Shown: positions 16,445-25,161, counted from the first letter of the stretch. The stretch: DNA of 42,467 bases from Streptomyces sp. CBMA123 (GCF_014596465.1 NZ_MECK01000601.1:1-42467); one strand, 5' to 3'. The notes: generated by a model not told the origin, from the letters alone. Translations and numbers: made by a program.

Positions 16445-17230
16445 TTAGCCTACTGCCTGCTCACGGTAGCGCACGATCTTGACGAACTCGTCGGCGTCCA
16501 GCGAGGCACCGCCGATCAGGCCGCCGTCGATGTCGGGCTTGGCCATCAGACCGGCCGCGCTCGACGACTTGACCGAACCGCCGTACAGCACACGGACCTT
16601 GTCGGCCAGCTCGGCGGAGTACAGCTCGGCGAGCCGCCCGCGGATGGCGGCGCAGACCTCCTGCGCGTCCTCCGGGGTGGCCACCTCGCCGGTGCCGATC
16701 GCCCAGACCGGCTCGTAGGCGACCACGATCGACTCGGCCTGGTCCGCCGGGACGCCCTCCAGGGCGCCGTCCAGCTGGGCCAGGGTGTGCTCGACGTGGG
16801 TGCCGGCCTTGCGGATCTCCAGCGGCTCGCCGATGCACAGGATCGGGGTGACCCCGGCCCGGTAGGCGGCCTTGACCTTGGCGTTGACGATCTCCTCGTT
16901 CTCGCCGTGGTACTGGCGGCGCTCCGAGTGGCCGATCACCGCGTAGGTGCACTGGAGCTTGGCCAGCATCGGGCCGGAGACCTCGCCCGTGTAGGCGCCG
17001 CCGTCGTGCTGGGAGATGTCCTGCGAGCCGTACTTGATCTTCAGCTTGTCGCCGAAGACCAGGGTCTGCACCGAACGCAGGTCGGTGAACGGCACCAGGA
17101 CGGCGACCTCGACGGCCTCGTAGTCCTTGTCGGCCAGCGCGAACGCCAGCTTCTGGGTGTGCTGGATGGCCTCGAGGTGGTTGAGGTTCATCTTCCAGTT
17201 GCCCGCCATCAGCGGGAGACGCTCAGTCAT
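16445..17230 (-). CDS. tpiA: Triosephosphate isomerase
   Basis: TpiA interconverts dihydroxyacetone phosphate and glyceraldehyde-3-phosphate. The 261-residue barrel has the catalytic lysine in A-G-N-W-K-M-N near residues 9-15, the catalytic His in V-I-G-H-S-E-R-R and the catalytic Glu in V-A-Y-E-P-V-W-A-I-G-T-G. The phosphate loop L-Y-G-G-S-V-K is also present. ATG 17230 lies 4 bases after the pgk stop, so the two are co-transcribed. A longer upstream frame exists but adds a sequence unlike the family. Confidence 0.98.
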   Translation of the reverse strand: MTERLPLMAGNWKMNLNHLEAIQHTQKLAFALADKDYEAVEVAVLVPFTDLRSVQTLVFGDKLKIKYGSQDISQHDGGAYTGEVSGPMLAKLQCTYAVIGHSERRQYHGENEEIVNAKVKAAYRAGVTPILCIGEPLEIRKAGTHVEHTLAQLDGALEGVPADQAESIVVAYEPVWAIGTGEVATPEDAQEVCAAIRGRLAELYSAELADKVRVLYGGSVKSSSAAGLMAKPDIDGGLIGGASLDADEFVKIVRYREQAVG

Positions 17231-17234
17231 GCTT

Positions 17235-18437
17235 TCAGCCTTCCAGGGCGGCGAGACCGGGGAGGGTCTTGCCCTCCAGGTACTCGAGGCTCGCGCCACC
17301 GCCGGTCGAGATGTGCCCGAACTTCGTCTCGTCGAAGCCCAGGATGCGGACGGCCGCGGCGGAGTCGCCGCCACCGACCACGGTGAACGCGTCGCTGTCG
17401 ACCAGGGCCTGCGCGACGGCCTTGGTGCCGTTCGCGTAGTCCGGGTGCTCGAAGACGCCCATCGGGCCGTTCCAGAACACGGTGCCAGCGTCGGCCAGCT
17501 TCGCCGCGTACAGCTCGCGGGTCTTCGGGCCGATGTCCAGGCCCTCCTGGTCGGCGGGGATCCTGTCCGCGTCGACGGTCTGGAAGGTGGCCGGGGTCTT
17601 GCCCTTGAGGTCCGGGAAGTCGGCCGAGACCAGGACGTCCTTCGGCAGGACGAACTCGACGCCCCGCTTCTCGGCCCGGTCCAGGTACTCCAGGACGGTC
17701 GGGATCTGGTCCTCCTGCAGCAGCGAGATGCCGACCTCGTGGCCCTGGGCCTTGAGGAAGGTGTACGCCATGCCGCCGCCGATCAGGATCCGGTCGGCCT
17801 TCTCCAGCAGGTTGTCGATCACGCCGAGCTTGTCGGACACCTTGGCGCCGCCGAGCACGACGACGTACGGGCGGGCGACGTCCTCGGTGAGCTTCTTCAG
17901 CACGCCGACCTCGGTGGCGATCAGGTCGCCGGCGGCGTGCGGCAGCAGGCCCGGCAGGTCGTACACCGAGGCGTGCTTGCGGTGCACGGCGCCGAAGCCG
18001 TCGCCGACGTACAGGTCGGCCAGGGCGGCCAGCTGCTCGGCGAAGGCCTTGCGCTCGGCGTCGTCCTTGCTGGTCTCACCGGCGTTGAAGCGCAGGTTCT
18101 CCAGCAGCGCGACCTCGCCGCCGGCCAGCGCGGCCACGGCGGCCGTGGCGGAGTCGCCCACGGTGTCGGTGGCGAAGGCGACGTCCCGGCCGAGGATCTC
18201 GCCGAGGCGGACGGCGACCGGGGCGAGCGAGAACTGCGGGTCCGGCGCGCCCTTGGGGCGGCCGAGGTGGGAGGCGACGACGACCTTGGCGCCGCGCTCG
18301 ACGAGCTTGGCGATGGTCGGGGCGACGGCGCGGATCCGGCCGTCGTCGGTGATCCGGCCGTCCGACAGCGGGACGTTCAGGTCAGCGCGTACGAAGACGC
18401 GCTTGCCGGCGACGTCCAGGTCTTCGATGGTCTTCAC
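17235..18437 (-). CDS. pgk: Phosphoglycerate kinase
   Basis: Pgk makes ATP from 1,3-bisphosphoglycerate. The 400-residue protein shows the N-domain signature V-F-V-R-A-D-L-N-V-P-L, the substrate histidine region S-H-L-G-R-P-K-G and the hinge V-L-G-G-A-K-V-S-D-K. The ATP loop near the C-terminus is G-G-G-D-S-A-A-A-V. It lies between gap and tpiA on the minus strand. A hairpin in the gap-pgk spacer may adjust expression relative to gap. Confidence 0.98.
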   Translation of the reverse strand: MKTIEDLDVAGKRVFVRADLNVPLSDGRITDDGRIRAVAPTIAKLVERGAKVVVASHLGRPKGAPDPQFSLAPVAVRLGEILGRDVAFATDTVGDSATAAVAALAGGEVALLENLRFNAGETSKDDAERKAFAEQLAALADLYVGDGFGAVHRKHASVYDLPGLLPHAAGDLIATEVGVLKKLTEDVARPYVVVLGGAKVSDKLGVIDNLLEKADRILIGGGMAYTFLKAQGHEVGISLLQEDQIPTVLEYLDRAEKRGVEFVLPKDVLVSADFPDLKGKTPATFQTVDADRIPADQEGLDIGPKTRELYAAKLADAGTVFWNGPMGVFEHPDYANGTKAVAQALVDSDAFTVVGGGDSAAAVRILGFDETKFGHISTGGGASLEYLEGKTLPGLAALEG

Positions 18438-18521
18438 GGGTTCTTCGGTCTCCTGGCGAGATGGTTGATGCGCAGAGGCGGCACGGCGCAGGGGCCGCCT
18501 GAGAAGTCCTTGTACGCAGAG

Positions 18522-18560
18522 CGAGGGCCCGGTCGGCTCGTTTCGCCGTCCGGGCCCTCG
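18522..18560 (-). terminator. Hairpin between gap and pgk
   Basis: An 11-bp stem (18522-18532 with 18550-18560, arm CGAGGGCCCGG) continues inward with a mismatched GGTCGGC/GCCGTCC extension. It lies 28 bases after the gap stop. It is a likely partial terminator or mRNA 3'-end protector for the highly expressed gap gene. Confidence 0.7.
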
Positions 18561-18588
18561 CCCCTACATCACGTCAGCTCCCACCGCG

Positions 18589-19596
18589 TCAGAGCTGGCC
18601 ACCGACGAGGGTGACCAGGTCGACGACGCGGTTCGAGTAGCCCCACTCGTTGTCGTACCAGCCGAGCACCTTGACCTGGTTGCCCTGGACCATGGTGAGC
18701 TGGCTGTCGAAGATGCAGGAGGCCGGGTCGTTGACGATGTCCGAGGAGACGATCGGGTCCTCCGTGTAGGCCAGGATGCCCTTGAGCGGGCCCTCCTGCG
18801 CGGCCTTCTGGAAGGCCGCGTTGACCTCGTCCTTGGTGACCTCGCGCTCCAGGGTGACGACCAGGTCGGTGATCGAGCCGGTCGGGACCGGGACGCGCAG
18901 CGAGGTGCCGTCCAGCTTGCCCTTCAGCTCCGGCAGGACCAGGGCGGTCGCCTTGGCGGCACCGGTCGAGGTCGGGATGATGTTCTGCGAGGCCGCACGA
19001 GCACGGCGCAGGTCCTTGTGCGGGAAGTCCAGGGTCACCTGGTCGTTGGTGAACGCGTGGACGGTGGTCATCAGACCCTTGACGATGCCGAAGCTCTCGT
19101 TCAGCACCTTCGCCATCGGCGCCACGCAGTTGGTGGTGCAGGAGGCGTTGGAGATGATGTGGTGGTTGGCGGCGTCGTACTTCTCGTCGTTGACACCCAG
19201 GACGATGGTGACGTCCTCGTCGGTGGCGGGCGCCGAGATGATGACCTTCTTCGCGCCGGCGGCGAGGTGCTTCTTCGCGGCCTCGGCCTTGGTGAAGATG
19301 CCGGTGGACTCGACGACGATGTCGGCGCCCAGGGCGGCCCACGGCAGGTTGGCCGGGTCACGCTCGGCGGTCACCTTGAAGGTGTGGCCGTCGACGGTGA
19401 TGCTGTCCTCGGTGTGCGAGACCTCGCCCGGGAAGGTGCCCAGGGTGGTGTCGTACTTCAGCAGGTGAGCCAGGGTCTTCGTGTCGGTGAGGTCGTTGAC
19501 ACCGACGATCTCGATGTCCGCGCCCTGGGCCTTGACGGCGCGGAAGAAGTTGCGGCCGATGCGGCCGAAGCCGTTGATGCCTACCCGGATCGTCAC
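18589..19596 (-). CDS. gap: Glyceraldehyde-3-phosphate dehydrogenase, type I
   Basis: Gap oxidises glyceraldehyde-3-phosphate to 1,3-bisphosphoglycerate with NAD. The 335-residue protein begins with the Rossmann motif I-N-G-F-G-R-I-G-R-N-F. It carries the catalytic cysteine in S-N-A-S-C-T-T-N-C near residues 154-162, with S-T-G-A-A-K-A in the phosphate site and W-Y-D-N-E-W-G-Y at the C-terminus. GTG 19596 has GAGGAGA 7 bases upstream. A DasR-like operator lies about 180-200 bases upstream, which could tie its expression to aminosugar supply. Confidence 0.98.
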   Translation of the reverse strand: MTIRVGINGFGRIGRNFFRAVKAQGADIEIVGVNDLTDTKTLAHLLKYDTTLGTFPGEVSHTEDSITVDGHTFKVTAERDPANLPWAALGADIVVESTGIFTKAEAAKKHLAAGAKKVIISAPATDEDVTIVLGVNDEKYDAANHHIISNASCTTNCVAPMAKVLNESFGIVKGLMTTVHAFTNDQVTLDFPHKDLRRARAASQNIIPTSTGAAKATALVLPELKGKLDGTSLRVPVPTGSITDLVVTLEREVTKDEVNAAFQKAAQEGPLKGILAYTEDPIVSSDIVNDPASCIFDSQLTMVQGNQVKVLGWYDNEWGYSNRVVDLVTLVGGQL

Positions 19597-19775
19597 GAAC
19601 CGATCTCCTCGTTAGGTACGCCGGCGCTGAGCCGACGGGGATGAGATTTGGGAAGTCCCCGACCGCCTACGACCCTACCCCTCCGGACCCTGGGAGGGCA
19701 CATCGCGCCACCTGGCAAGACGTGGCGTGGCGTGATTCCGGGCCCTCCGTCCTTGCCCGCCGGGGCCGTTGGTCC

Positions 19776-19797
19776 TGGTCAAGTGGTCTTGACCAAT
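19776..19797. promoter_or_regulatory. DasR (dre)-like operator upstream of gap
   Basis: AGTGGTCTTGACCAAT (19782-19797) differs at one core position from the DasR consensus TGGTCTAGACCA. The same stretch also forms a perfect 8-bp inverted repeat TGGTCAAG-tggt-CTTGACCA (19776-19795), so four GGTC/GACC half-sites are packed within about 25 bases. DasR is the GntR-family N-acetylglucosamine sensor of streptomycetes. The position between the whiA terminator and the gap start suggests an effect on gap. Confidence 0.45.
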
Positions 19798-19829
19798 TTC
19801 GGCTCTCGGCGCGGGCCCGGACACGACGA

Positions 19830-19860
19830 CGGCCGGTGCCCGGAATCCGGACACCGGCCG
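19830..19860 (-). terminator. Terminator after whiA
   Basis: CGGCCGGTG (19830-19838) pairs with CACCGGCCG (19852-19860). After one mismatch, 4 more pairs (CCGG/CCGG) close a 3-base loop. It stands about 70 bases beyond the whiA stop on the minus strand. Confidence 0.75.
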
Positions 19861-19931
19861 CTGTTGCCCACCCACTCGCCGCCGGGCCGCTCGGACCTTC
19901 GACTCGGGGCGGGCGCGCCCTGCGGAACAGA

Positions 19932-20912
19932 TCAGTTGAGCGCCATCTCGTCGGTCAGGTTGGCCTCGGTGCTCGGCAGGCCGAGCTCGGCGGCCCGCTT
20001 GTCGGCCATCGCCAGCAGGCGGCGGATCCGGCCGGCCACCGCGTCCTTGGTCAGCGGCGGGTCGGCGAGCGCGCCCAGCTCCTCCAGCGAGGCCTGCTTG
20101 TGCTGCATCCGCAGCTGGCCGGCCGCGGCCAGGTGCTCGGGCACCTCCTCGCCGAGGATCTCCAGCGCGCGCTGCACCCGGGCACCGGCCGCCACCGCGG
20201 CACGGGCCGAGCGGCGCAGGTTGGCGTCGTCGAAGTTGGCGAGCCGGTTGGCGGTGGCCCGGACCTCGCGCCGCATCCGGCGCTCTTCCCAGGCGAGCAC
20301 CGACTCGTGGGCGCCGAGCCGGGTCAGCAGCGCGCCGATGGCGTCGCCGTCGCGGATGACCACCCGGTCCACCCCGCGCACCTCGCGGGCCTTGGCCGGG
20401 ATGCCGAGCCGGCGGGCCGCGCCGACCAGCGCCAGCGCCGCCTCGGAACCGGGGCAGGTGATCTCCAGCGAGGAGGAGCGGCCCGGCTCGGTGAGCGAGC
20501 CGTGGGCGAGGAAGGCCCCGCGCCAGGCCGCCTCGGCATCGCAGGTGGCGCCGGAGACGACCGCCGGGGGCAGGCCCCGGATCGGCCGGCCGCGGCCGTC
20601 CACGAGACCGGTCTGGCGTGCCAGCAGCTCGCCGTCCTTGACCACCCGGACGACGAAGCGGCTGCCGCGCCGCAGCCCGCCGGGGGCCATCACCACGAGG
20701 TCGGAGGAGTGCCCGAAGATCTCCAGCAGGTCCTTGCGCAGCCGCCGTGCCGCCGCCCCGGTGTCCAGCTCCGCCTCGATCACGATGCGGCCGCTCACGA
20801 TGTGCAGTCCGCCCGCGAACCGCAGGATCGCCGACACCTCCGCCTTGCGACAGCAGGCCCGGGTGACCGGGAGCCGGCTGATCTCGTCCTTCACCGCTGG
20901 AGTCATCGCCAT
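19932..20912 (-). CDS. whiA: Sporulation transcription regulator WhiA
   Basis: WhiA works with WhiB to start sporulation septation in aerial hyphae, and is widespread in Gram-positive bacteria. The 326-residue protein has the inactive LAGLIDADG homing-endonuclease-like N-domain (V-T-R-A-C-C-R-K-A-E-V-S-A-I-L-R-F, W-R-G-A-F-L-A-H-G-S). Its C-terminal DNA-binding helix-turn-helix contains H-K-Q-A-S-L-E-E-L-G and L-T-K-D-A-V-A-G-R-I-R-R-L. ATG 20912 has GGAAGG 8 bases upstream; ATG 20906 would form an ATGA overlap with yvcK. It is last in the uvrC-rapZ-yvcK-whiA string. Confidence 0.98.
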   Translation of the reverse strand: MAMTPAVKDEISRLPVTRACCRKAEVSAILRFAGGLHIVSGRIVIEAELDTGAAARRLRKDLLEIFGHSSDLVVMAPGGLRRGSRFVVRVVKDGELLARQTGLVDGRGRPIRGLPPAVVSGATCDAEAAWRGAFLAHGSLTEPGRSSSLEITCPGSEAALALVGAARRLGIPAKAREVRGVDRVVIRDGDAIGALLTRLGAHESVLAWEERRMRREVRATANRLANFDDANLRRSARAAVAAGARVQRALEILGEEVPEHLAAAGQLRMQHKQASLEELGALADPPLTKDAVAGRIRRLLAMADKRAAELGLPSTEANLTDEMALN

Positions 20913-21994
20913 GGCCCGATCCTTCCATGTGTCCGGAAAATCCGGTCGTACGCGGCTGCCAACAGCTCCGGGTCGTGTCGCGGGGTGCCGTCGGTGCGGG
21001 CCACCGTGCCGAGCACCAGAGCCGCGCCCATCCGCTCGGCGGCCTTCTCCAGACCGGCCAGGTCCGCCTGGCCGAAGGCACCGCCGGTGACGGCGCGCTC
21101 GTCCACCAGGATCGCATCGACGGCGAGGTCGGGAGCGTGGTCGGCGATGACCTCCAGGTGACGCTGCGGGGTGAAGCCCTCGGTCTCGCCGGGCTGCGGG
21201 GCCAGGTTCAGGGTGAGCAGGCGGCGGGCGCGGGTCTCGACCAGCGCCTTGGCCAGCTCGGGCACCAGCAGGTGCGGCAGCACGCTGGTGAACCAGGAGC
21301 CGGGGCCGAGCACCACCCAGTCCGCCTCCCGGACGGCGGTGACCGCCTCCGGGACGGCGGGCGGCCCGTCCGGCAGCAGCCGGATCGACTGCACGGTGCC
21401 GGGGGTGACCGCGACGCTGGCCTGGCCGCGGACGGCCGAGACCTCGGCCGGGCGGTCCGGGTCGTGGCCGCGCACGGCGGCCTCGATGTCCAGCGGCACC
21501 GCCGACATCGGCAGCACCCGCCCCTGGACGTTCAGCAGCCGGCCGACCCAGTCCAGCGCCGCCACCGGGTCGCCGAGCTTCTCCCAGAGGGCGACGATCA
21601 GCAGGTTGCCGACCGCGTGGCCGCCCAGCTCGCCGTTGCCGGTGAAGCGCTGCTGGATCACCTCTGACCAGGTGCGGCCCCAGTCGTCGTCGCCGCACAG
21701 CGCGGCCAGCGCCTTGCGCAGGTCCCCGGGCGGCAGGACGCCCAGCTCCTCGCGCAGCCGCCCGCTGGAGCCGCCGTCGTCGGCGACGGTGACCACCGCG
21801 GTGAGGTCGCTGGTGAGCCGGCGCAGCGCCGACAGCGAGGCGGACAGGCCCTGGCCGCCGCCCAGCGCGGTGATCCTGGGGGCCGGATTGGCCCGGGCGG
21901 GACTGCTCCGCAGACGGTTCGGCGAGGGGCTGCCCGCCCGTTCGCCGGTCCTGCTCTGCGGCTGCCGCCCGGGCACGTATCCCGCCACAATCAC
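20903..21994 (-). CDS. YvcK/CofD-like gluconeogenesis factor
   Basis: This protein belongs to the YvcK branch of the CofD (2-phospho-lactate transferase-like) fold, which binds UDP-sugars. In Bacillus it affects growth on gluconeogenic substrates and cell-wall precursor flow. The N-terminal motif I-T-A-L-G-G-G-Q-G-L-S-A-S-L is followed by V-V-T-V-A-D-D-G-G-S-S-G-R-L-R and P-P-G-D-L-R-K-A-L. Further on are G-N-L-L-I-V-A-L and G-P-G-S-W-F-T-S-V-L-P. The preferred start is GTG 21994, with AGAGGA 7 bases upstream (363 residues). A longer frame from GTG 22072 would overlap rapZ by 20 bases. It overlaps whiA at its 3' end. Confidence 0.93.
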   Translation of the reverse strand: MIVAGYVPGRQPQSRTGERAGSPSPNRLRSSPARANPAPRITALGGGQGLSASLSALRRLTSDLTAVVTVADDGGSSGRLREELGVLPPGDLRKALAALCGDDDWGRTWSEVIQQRFTGNGELGGHAVGNLLIVALWEKLGDPVAALDWVGRLLNVQGRVLPMSAVPLDIEAAVRGHDPDRPAEVSAVRGQASVAVTPGTVQSIRLLPDGPPAVPEAVTAVREADWVVLGPGSWFTSVLPHLLVPELAKALVETRARRLLTLNLAPQPGETEGFTPQRHLEVIADHAPDLAVDAILVDERAVTGGAFGQADLAGLEKAAERMGAALVLGTVARTDGTPRHDPELLAAAYDRIFRTHGRIGPWR

Positions 21995-22052
21995 CTCGCG
22001 TTCCTCTGACCCGCCACCGGCTCCGCCGGCGGCCCGGCAGGGAAGGCGGCGG

Positions 22053-22937
22053 TTACTCCCGTCCCATGTCACGGTGGACGAGCACCGTCTCGACTCCGTC
22101 GGCGATGAGACGCTTGGTCAGACGCTCGGACATGGCGACGCTACGGTGCTTGCCACCGGTGCAGCCTACGGCAAGCGTCATGTAGCGCTTCCCCTCCCGT
22201 CGGTACCCCTCGGTGATGATGCGCAGCAGCTGGGCGTAACCGTCCAGGAACTCGTTGGCGCCGGGCTGCTGGAACACGTAGTCGGCGACGTCCGCGTCGG
22301 TGCCGGTACGGGCCCGCAGCTCGGGCACCCAGTGCGGGTTGGGCAGGAATCGGCAGTCCACCACGAGGTCGGCGTCGACCGGCAGGCCGTACTTGAAGCC
22401 GAAGGACATCACGGTGGCGCGCAGCTCGGGCTCGTCGTGGTCGGCGAACTGGGCGTCCAGCTTGGCGCGCAGCTGGTGCACGTTGAGGTTGGAGGTGTCG
22501 ATCACCAGGTCGGCCTCGCCGCGCAGGTCGCGCAGCAGGTCGCGCTCCTGGGCGATGCCGTCCACGATCCGGCCGTCGGCCTGCAGCGGGTGCGGGCGGC
22601 GCACGCTCTCGAAGCGGCGGACCAGCGCGTCGTCGGAGGAGTCCAGGAAGACCACCTGGAGGCGGACGCCGCGCTTCTCCAGCTCGTCGAGCGAGGTGAG
22701 CAGGTCGTCGAAGAACTGCCGGCCGCGGACGTCCACGACCACGCCGATCCGGGCGACGTTGCCCTGGGAGCGGGCGCCCAGGTCGACCATGGTCGGGATC
22801 AGGGCCGGCGGCAGGTTGTCCACCACGAACCAGCCCAGGTCCTCCAGGCACTTCGCGGCGGTGGAACGGCCGGCTCCGGACATACCGGAGATGATCACCA
22901 GCTCCGGCGCGTTCTCGGCCACGTCTGACACGGTCAC
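22053..22937 (-). CDS. rapZ: RNase adapter RapZ/YvcJ-type nucleotide-binding protein
   Basis: RapZ binds nucleotides and, in enteric bacteria, guides RNase E to the small RNA controlling glucosamine-6-phosphate synthase. In Gram-positives (YvcJ) the role is less clear. The 294-residue protein has the P-loop I-S-G-M-S-G-A-G-R-S-T-A near residues 14-25, D-N-L-P-P-A-L-I-P, and the C-terminal segment V-G-C-T-G-G-K-H-R-S-V. GTG 22937 has GGGGAA 5 bases upstream and overlaps the stop of a 41-codon frame (GTGA). It is conserved next to yvcK and whiA in actinobacteria. Confidence 0.95.
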   Translation of the reverse strand: MTVSDVAENAPELVIISGMSGAGRSTAAKCLEDLGWFVVDNLPPALIPTMVDLGARSQGNVARIGVVVDVRGRQFFDDLLTSLDELEKRGVRLQVVFLDSSDDALVRRFESVRRPHPLQADGRIVDGIAQERDLLRDLRGEADLVIDTSNLNVHQLRAKLDAQFADHDEPELRATVMSFGFKYGLPVDADLVVDCRFLPNPHWVPELRARTGTDADVADYVFQQPGANEFLDGYAQLLRIITEGYRREGKRYMTLAVGCTGGKHRSVAMSERLTKRLIADGVETVLVHRDMGRE

Positions 22938-23059
22938 TTCGGTTCCCCGCTCTCGGTCTTTCTGCTGAGGAGAACGCACACGGCACGGCCGCCCTTCCCC
23001 GTCCCGGACAGGCGGGCGGGGTCGGGGCGCGCCGACGGACGGGCGGCGTCGGCCGTCAT
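22934..23059 (-). CDS. Candidate 41-aa ORF between uvrC and rapZ
   Basis: The 118-base uvrC-rapZ gap is filled exactly by a 41-codon frame. Its ATG (23057-23059) overlaps the uvrC stop as ATGA and is preceded by AGGAG with a 5-base spacer. Its TGA overlaps the rapZ GTG start as GTGA. The product (M-T-A-D-A-A-R-P-S-A-R-P, then A-V-C-V-L-L-S-R-K) is basic, has one Cys and matches nothing I know. It may be a true small protein or a coupling cistron that carries ribosomes from uvrC to rapZ. Confidence 0.45.
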   Translation of the reverse strand: MTADAARPSARPDPARLSGTGKGGRAVCVLLSRKTESGEPK

Positions 23060-25095
23060 GGCGTCTCCTGGGATGGTGCGGTCTGCGGTACTGCGGCCAC
23101 CGGCTCGGCGGCCCCGTCGTCGATGATCTCGCCGGTCGCGGTGTTGACCGCGGGTGCGGCGGGTGTACGGGACGACAACGCCGCCGCAACAGTCTCCGCG
23201 GTGCGGCGCCCGATGCCGGGTACCGCGCAGATCTCGTCGACGGTGGCGGCCCGGAGCCTCTTCAGCGAGCCGAAGTGCTTGAGCAGCGCCCGGCGGCGAG
23301 TCTCTCCGAGGCCCGGGACGGAGTCCAGTTCCCCGGCGGTGAGTCGCTTGGAACGCTTGGCGCGCTGGTAGCCGATGGCGAAGCGGTGGGCCTCGTCGCG
23401 CACCCGCTGGAGCAGGTAGAGGCCCTCGCTGGAGCGGGGCAGCACGACCGGGTCGTCCTCGCCGGGCAGCCAGACCTCCTCCAGGCGCTTGGCCAGGCCG
23501 CACAGCGCGACATCGTCGATGCCCAGCTCCGCCAGGGCGCGCTGGGCGGCAGCGACCTGCGGCTGGCCGCCGTCGACCACCAGAAGCTGCGGCGGGTAGG
23601 CGAAGCGCTTGGGGCGGCCCTCCTCGTCGCGGGTGCCGGTGTCGGGCTCGTCCTCCTCCGGGACGGCCCACTCGCCGGTCTGCTCGCGCTCCTGGAGGTA
23701 GCGGCGGAAGCGCCGGCTGATCACCTCGTGCATCGAGCGGACGTCGTCCTGGCCCGCGAAGCCCTTGATCTGGAAGCGCCGGTACTCGCTCTTGCGGGCC
23801 AGGCCGTCCTCGAAGACGACCATCGAGGCGACCACGTCCTCGCCCTGGAGGTGGGAGATGTCGTAGCACTCGATGCGCAGCGGGACGGAGTCCAGCTCCA
23901 GGGCGTCGGCGATCTCCTGCAGGGCGCGGCTGCGGGTGGTGAGGTCGGAGGCGCGCTTGGTCTTGTGCAGCGCCAGCGCCTGCTGGGCGTTGCGCTGCAC
24001 GGTGGCCATCAGGTCCTTCTTGTCGCCGCGCTGCGGGACGCGCAGGTCGACCTGGCTGCCGCGCAGCCCGCTGAGCCACTCCCGGACGGGGGCGGCCGGT
24101 TCGGGCAGGGCGGGGACGAGCACCTCGCGCGGGACGGACTCGTTGCGCTCCTCGGAGGCGGCGCCGCCGTAGAGCTGCTGGAGGGCGTGCTCGACCAGGC
24201 CGGCGGTGTCGACGTCCTCGACCTTGTCGGTGACCCAGCCGCGCTGGCCGCGCACCCGGCCGCCGCGGACGTGGAAGATCTGGACGGCGGCCTCGAGTTC
24301 GTCCTCGGCGAGGGCCAGCAGGTCGGCGTCGGTGGCGTCGGCGAGCACGATGGCGTTCTTCTCCATCGCGCGCTTGAGGGCGCCGATGTCGTCCCGCAGC
24401 CGGGCCGCCTTCTCGTACTCCAGGTCGGCGGCGGCCTCCTGCATCTGGTCTTCCAGCCGGCGCAGGTAGTTGCCGGTGCGCCCGGCCATGAAGTCGCAGA
24501 AGTCCTCGGCCAGCGCCCGGTGTTCGTCCGCCGAGACCTTGCCGACGCAGGGTGCGGCGCACTTGCCGATGTAGCCGAGCAGGCAGGGGCGGCCGACCTG
24601 CCGGGCGCGCTTGAACACGCCGTTGGAGCAGGTGCGGACGGGGAAGACGCGCAGCAGCAGGTCGACCGTCTCGCGGATCGCCCAGGCGTGCCCGTACGGG
24701 CCGAAGTAGCGCACGCCCTTCTTGTGCGCCCCGCGCATCACCTGCACCCTCGGGTACTCCTCGTCGAGGGTGACGGCGAGTTCCGGATAGCTCTTGTCGT
24801 CGCGGTACTTGACGTTGAACCGGGGGTCGTACTCCTTGATCCAGGAGTACTCCAGCTGGAGCGCCTCGACCTCGGTGGCGACCACGGTCCACTCCACCGA
24901 GGCGGCGGTGGTGACCATGGTCGCGGTGCGCGGGTGCAGTCCGGCGAGGTCCTGGAAGTAGGACGACAGCCGCGGCCGCAGGCTCTTGGCCTTGCCGACG
25001 TAGATGACCCGGCCGTGGGCGTCACGGAACTTGTAGACGCCCGGGGAGGTCGGGATCGCGCCCGGCGCCGGGCGGTAGGTGCTCGGGTCAGCCAT
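23056..25095 (-). CDS. uvrC: Excinuclease ABC subunit C
   Basis: UvrC makes both incisions around DNA lesions after UvrA and UvrB have marked them. The 679-residue protein has the GIY-YIG nuclease at the N-terminus (S-P-G-V-Y-K-F, V-I-Y-V-G-K-A-K-S-L-R). The Cys-rich spacer holds C-L-L-G-Y-I-G-K-C-A-A-P-C, followed by the UVR domain, the RNase H-like region with V-V-D-G-G-Q-P-Q and the C-terminal helix-hairpin-helix pair V-P-G-L-G-E-T-R-R-R and V-P-G-I-G-R-R-T-A-E. A proline/alanine tail follows. It lies upstream of rapZ-yvcK-whiA, probably in one transcript. Confidence 0.98.
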   Translation of the reverse strand: MADPSTYRPAPGAIPTSPGVYKFRDAHGRVIYVGKAKSLRPRLSSYFQDLAGLHPRTATMVTTAASVEWTVVATEVEALQLEYSWIKEYDPRFNVKYRDDKSYPELAVTLDEEYPRVQVMRGAHKKGVRYFGPYGHAWAIRETVDLLLRVFPVRTCSNGVFKRARQVGRPCLLGYIGKCAAPCVGKVSADEHRALAEDFCDFMAGRTGNYLRRLEDQMQEAAADLEYEKAARLRDDIGALKRAMEKNAIVLADATDADLLALAEDELEAAVQIFHVRGGRVRGQRGWVTDKVEDVDTAGLVEHALQQLYGGAASEERNESVPREVLVPALPEPAAPVREWLSGLRGSQVDLRVPQRGDKKDLMATVQRNAQQALALHKTKRASDLTTRSRALQEIADALELDSVPLRIECYDISHLQGEDVVASMVVFEDGLARKSEYRRFQIKGFAGQDDVRSMHEVISRRFRRYLQEREQTGEWAVPEEDEPDTGTRDEEGRPKRFAYPPQLLVVDGGQPQVAAAQRALAELGIDDVALCGLAKRLEEVWLPGEDDPVVLPRSSEGLYLLQRVRDEAHRFAIGYQRAKRSKRLTAGELDSVPGLGETRRRALLKHFGSLKRLRAATVDEICAVPGIGRRTAETVAAALSSRTPAAPAVNTATGEIIDDGAAEPVAAVPQTAPSQETP

Positions 25096-25161
25096 GGGTC
25101 CACCGTACCGAGTGCGGTCGGGGCCGTGGGGAGGAGATCGATCGGGAGGCGCTCAACTGCT

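Larger units (their letters stand above)
19597..19931. other. Intergenic region between whiA and gap
   Basis: This 335-base gap holds the gap ribosome site near its left end and possible minus-strand -10 hexamers such as TAGGGT around 19671-19676. It also contains a DasR-like palindrome at 19784-19795 and the whiA terminator at 19830-19860. No small gene with convincing codon use and ribosome site was found. Confidence 0.5.

Noticed and set aside
17231..17374. Upstream extension of tpiA (48 extra codons)
   Set aside because: It overlaps the pgk 3' end in another frame and is unlike any triosephosphate isomerase; ATG 17230 gives the family N-terminus.
22053..22072. Longer YvcK start at GTG 22072
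   Set aside because: It overlaps rapZ by 20 bases and lacks a good ribosome site; GTG 21994 has AGAGGA at 7 bases and keeps all conserved sequence.
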